Assembly (NCBI GenBank): GCA_963709085.1
Contig: CAVPVB010000007.1
Location: forward strand, 1,488,001-1,552,000
Origin: Rhodovastum sp963709085
Lineage (GTDB): Bacteria > Pseudomonadota > Alphaproteobacteria > Acetobacterales > Acetobacteraceae
Length of the DNA: 64,000 bases
Reading direction: 5' to 3'
Shown here: positions 63,901 through 64,000 of the stretch, piece after piece
How positions within the stretch are numbered: position 1 is the stretch's first letter
Layout of the letters: each line of letters opens with the position of its first letter
Translations under genes and position numbers: made by a program
Notes under the pieces: model-generated
What the model was told of the DNA's origin: nothing
Databases searched by the model: none
What the model saw: only the letters and a program-made list of their open reading frames with translations

Positions 63901-63966
63901 GGCCGCCGGGTCCGCTCCGGTGTCGCCCGCTGTCTCCGATGTCGCCATGCCGCTCCGTTTTGCCAT
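60946..63966 (-). CDS. Membrane-bound PAS hybrid sensor histidine kinase
   Basis: A 1006-residue hybrid kinase from ATG 63966. An N-terminal helix (VAIGGVLVALALLGGGGLVL) and a second helix near 355 (GGVGALAACICILLLLHALL) enclose a periplasmic sensor of about 300 residues that contains two short repeat arrays. Then come a PAS domain (ETTLGYMDQGLVMVTPDQRV), a second PAS (FRQIVNDSPLAIALIATEDE), HisKA (AVGQLTGGVAHDFNNLLGII), HATPase (LALNARDAMPGGGTLTITTA, GTGLGLSMIYGFARQSGG) and a receiver (ETVLLVDDNEAVRSVAARHL, phospho-Asp in LLFTDIIMPG). The kinase-receiver half resembles the kinase at 37.6 kb. The start may lie slightly differently because the window ends 34 bases upstream. Confidence 0.9.
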   Translation of the reverse strand: MAKRSGMATSETAGDTGADPAAGDGERRGVTLRPRMVAIGGVLVALALLGGGGLVLGQRQVALDTARIAAENLALAIAEQTARSVQAGDAVLLDLQEGAAEAGATSADAMRTMMAGPRFASWLHDSAVHLPQIEALLVTDTEGHVLNAAGRLPALRQAEAGAEAARHFAATPVAATPVAATPADALFIGAPAPEPAPIAGRKPWMLCLARVLALPDGTPAGVLVAVLRLDTFGSLYAGLRLHGTGMVALLHRDGTVLLRQPPLEQGGLRPPLDQGGLRPPLDQGGLRPRADSPWNDVVARGGGSFRSSAIFGGSERIIATRPLRDTDLVAAVGVDETAALAGWQRDAILGGVGALAACICILLLLHALLQQLRRLEQSQTTLQAANENLSRKARELETTLGYMDQGLVMVTPDQRVAVCNDRAIELLGLPPELMQGRPSFESILDWQWQSGEFDQNDRAMLAMRQRGGFLDRPHTYERRRPKGQMIEVRSVPLEGGGVVRTYTDTTARALSEDRFRQIVNDSPLAIALIATEDERFVQVNPACCALVGYSAEELVGQPWQELVHPDDRAQMLARPTPEQGRVTVEARLVTGSGKAVWIRLTRSLLPAAPGRAPLRLAIGEDVTPQREMEARFREAQRLEAVGQLTGGVAHDFNNLLGIIMLDAEMIAEASADDPERAHLAAEILATAGSGAELTRRLLAFARRQTLQPRAMDLNATITGAATLLRRTLGEAFQVQLDLAPDLWPLRADASQIGDALLNLALNARDAMPGGGTLTITTANARVNPGDATPDLQAGDYVALTVADTGTGMTREVLERAMEPFFTTKPPGAGTGLGLSMIYGFARQSGGTLVLNSAPGAGTTVRLLLPRAQAPVKMPAAAEDRRADLPGGCETVLLVDDNEAVRSVAARHLAALGYAVHEAENGPAALDVLRSGARVDLLFTDIIMPGGMTGAALAQAARRELPSLKVLFTTGFARIGEDGSEPEPSPLLRKPYRRQALAEQVRAALDG
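63104..63184 (-). repeat. 27-bp tandem repeat inside the sensor domain of the histidine kinase
   Basis: Three in-frame units (63104-63130, 63131-63157, 63158-63184) encode PPLEQGGLR, PPLDQGGLR and PPLDQGGLR in the periplasmic sensor. The first two DNA units are identical. A second small array of 15-bp units (63421-63460) encodes ATPVAATPVAATP in the same domain. Confidence 0.88.
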
Positions 63967-64000
63967 GCGCTGTCCCCCCCGGCACCTCGGCCGGGGCACC

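Overview
This is a high-GC alphaproteobacterial chromosome segment, most likely from the Rhodospirillales/Acetobacteraceae side. The evidence is inferential: FliX next to a divergent flgI, a MucR/Ros regulator, UPF0262, a fused MaoC-phosphotransacetylase followed by acetate kinase, and a kdp operon with an extra EIIA gene. No rRNA, tRNA, CRISPR array, integrase or transposase was seen, so most of the window reads as core genome.

Layout. 1-1.5 kb: mtnA (cut by the left edge), UPF0262 and a tiny Ser/Gly-rich protein. 1.8-4.7 kb: prpD-prpC (methylcitrate cycle) ending in a textbook terminator. 5.2-5.7 kb: a histone-H1-like protein. 5.7-7.8 kb: otnK-otnC. 7.9-11.0 kb: an overlapping four-gene operon (RibD-like reductase, BchC-like dehydrogenase, divergent pterin synthase, GT4 glycosyltransferase) that looks like a pterin-related pathway of unknown product. 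11.2-14.2 kb: flagellar genes flgI, a FlgJ/CheL rod-binding gene, a FlgN/FlbY-like gene and fliX, then dksA. 14.3-19.1 kb: the prkA-yeaH-spoVR stress operon. 19.9-20.7 kb: a spermidine-synthase-like gene. 21.0-25.0 kb: two monoheme cytochromes c facing an operon of a porin-cytochrome and two exported hemerythrin-like proteins. 25.7-30.3 kb: ccmF-ccmG-ccmH-ccmI, the machinery that attaches those haems. 30.5-32.2 kb: twin DUF29 genes and a membrane protein. 32.4-36.4 kb: a serine hydrolase, ackA and a maoC-pta fusion. 36.7-40.6 kb: cytochrome c', a membrane protein and a hybrid histidine kinase. 40.7-49.5 kb: a small membrane protein, an EIIA gene, and kdpE, kdpD, kdpC, kdpB, kdpA, kdpF plus a micro-ORF. 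49.9-53.1 kb: glnK-amtB behind a sigma-54 promoter, then a porin. 53.2-54.9 kb: a polysaccharide-type ABC exporter. 55.4-60.9 kb: a lytic transglycosylase lipoprotein, an ADP-forming acyl-CoA synthetase with an enoyl-CoA hydratase, mucR and an ATC-hydrolase-like protein. 60.9-64 kb: a second hybrid histidine kinase.

Three patterns cut across the annotation. (i) A family of palindromic intergenic repeats built on CCAGGGCTCTGCCCTGG occurs at six loci; one sits inside the ccm operon and one forms the end of a coding region. (ii) Five genes (a glycosyltransferase, ccmI, a histidine kinase, kdpA and mucR) carry what looks like a single-base frameshift, most of them one extra base in a short run, so either the sequence has indel errors or these genes are decaying. 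(iii) Short tandem repeats of 15-16 bp straddle the stop codons of prpC, dksA and the EIIA gene.

The most interesting candidates for undescribed biology are the porin-cytochrome/hemerythrin/cytochrome c block (21-25 kb), which resembles an outer-membrane electron-transfer module, and the pterin-glycoside-like operon (7.9-11 kb).
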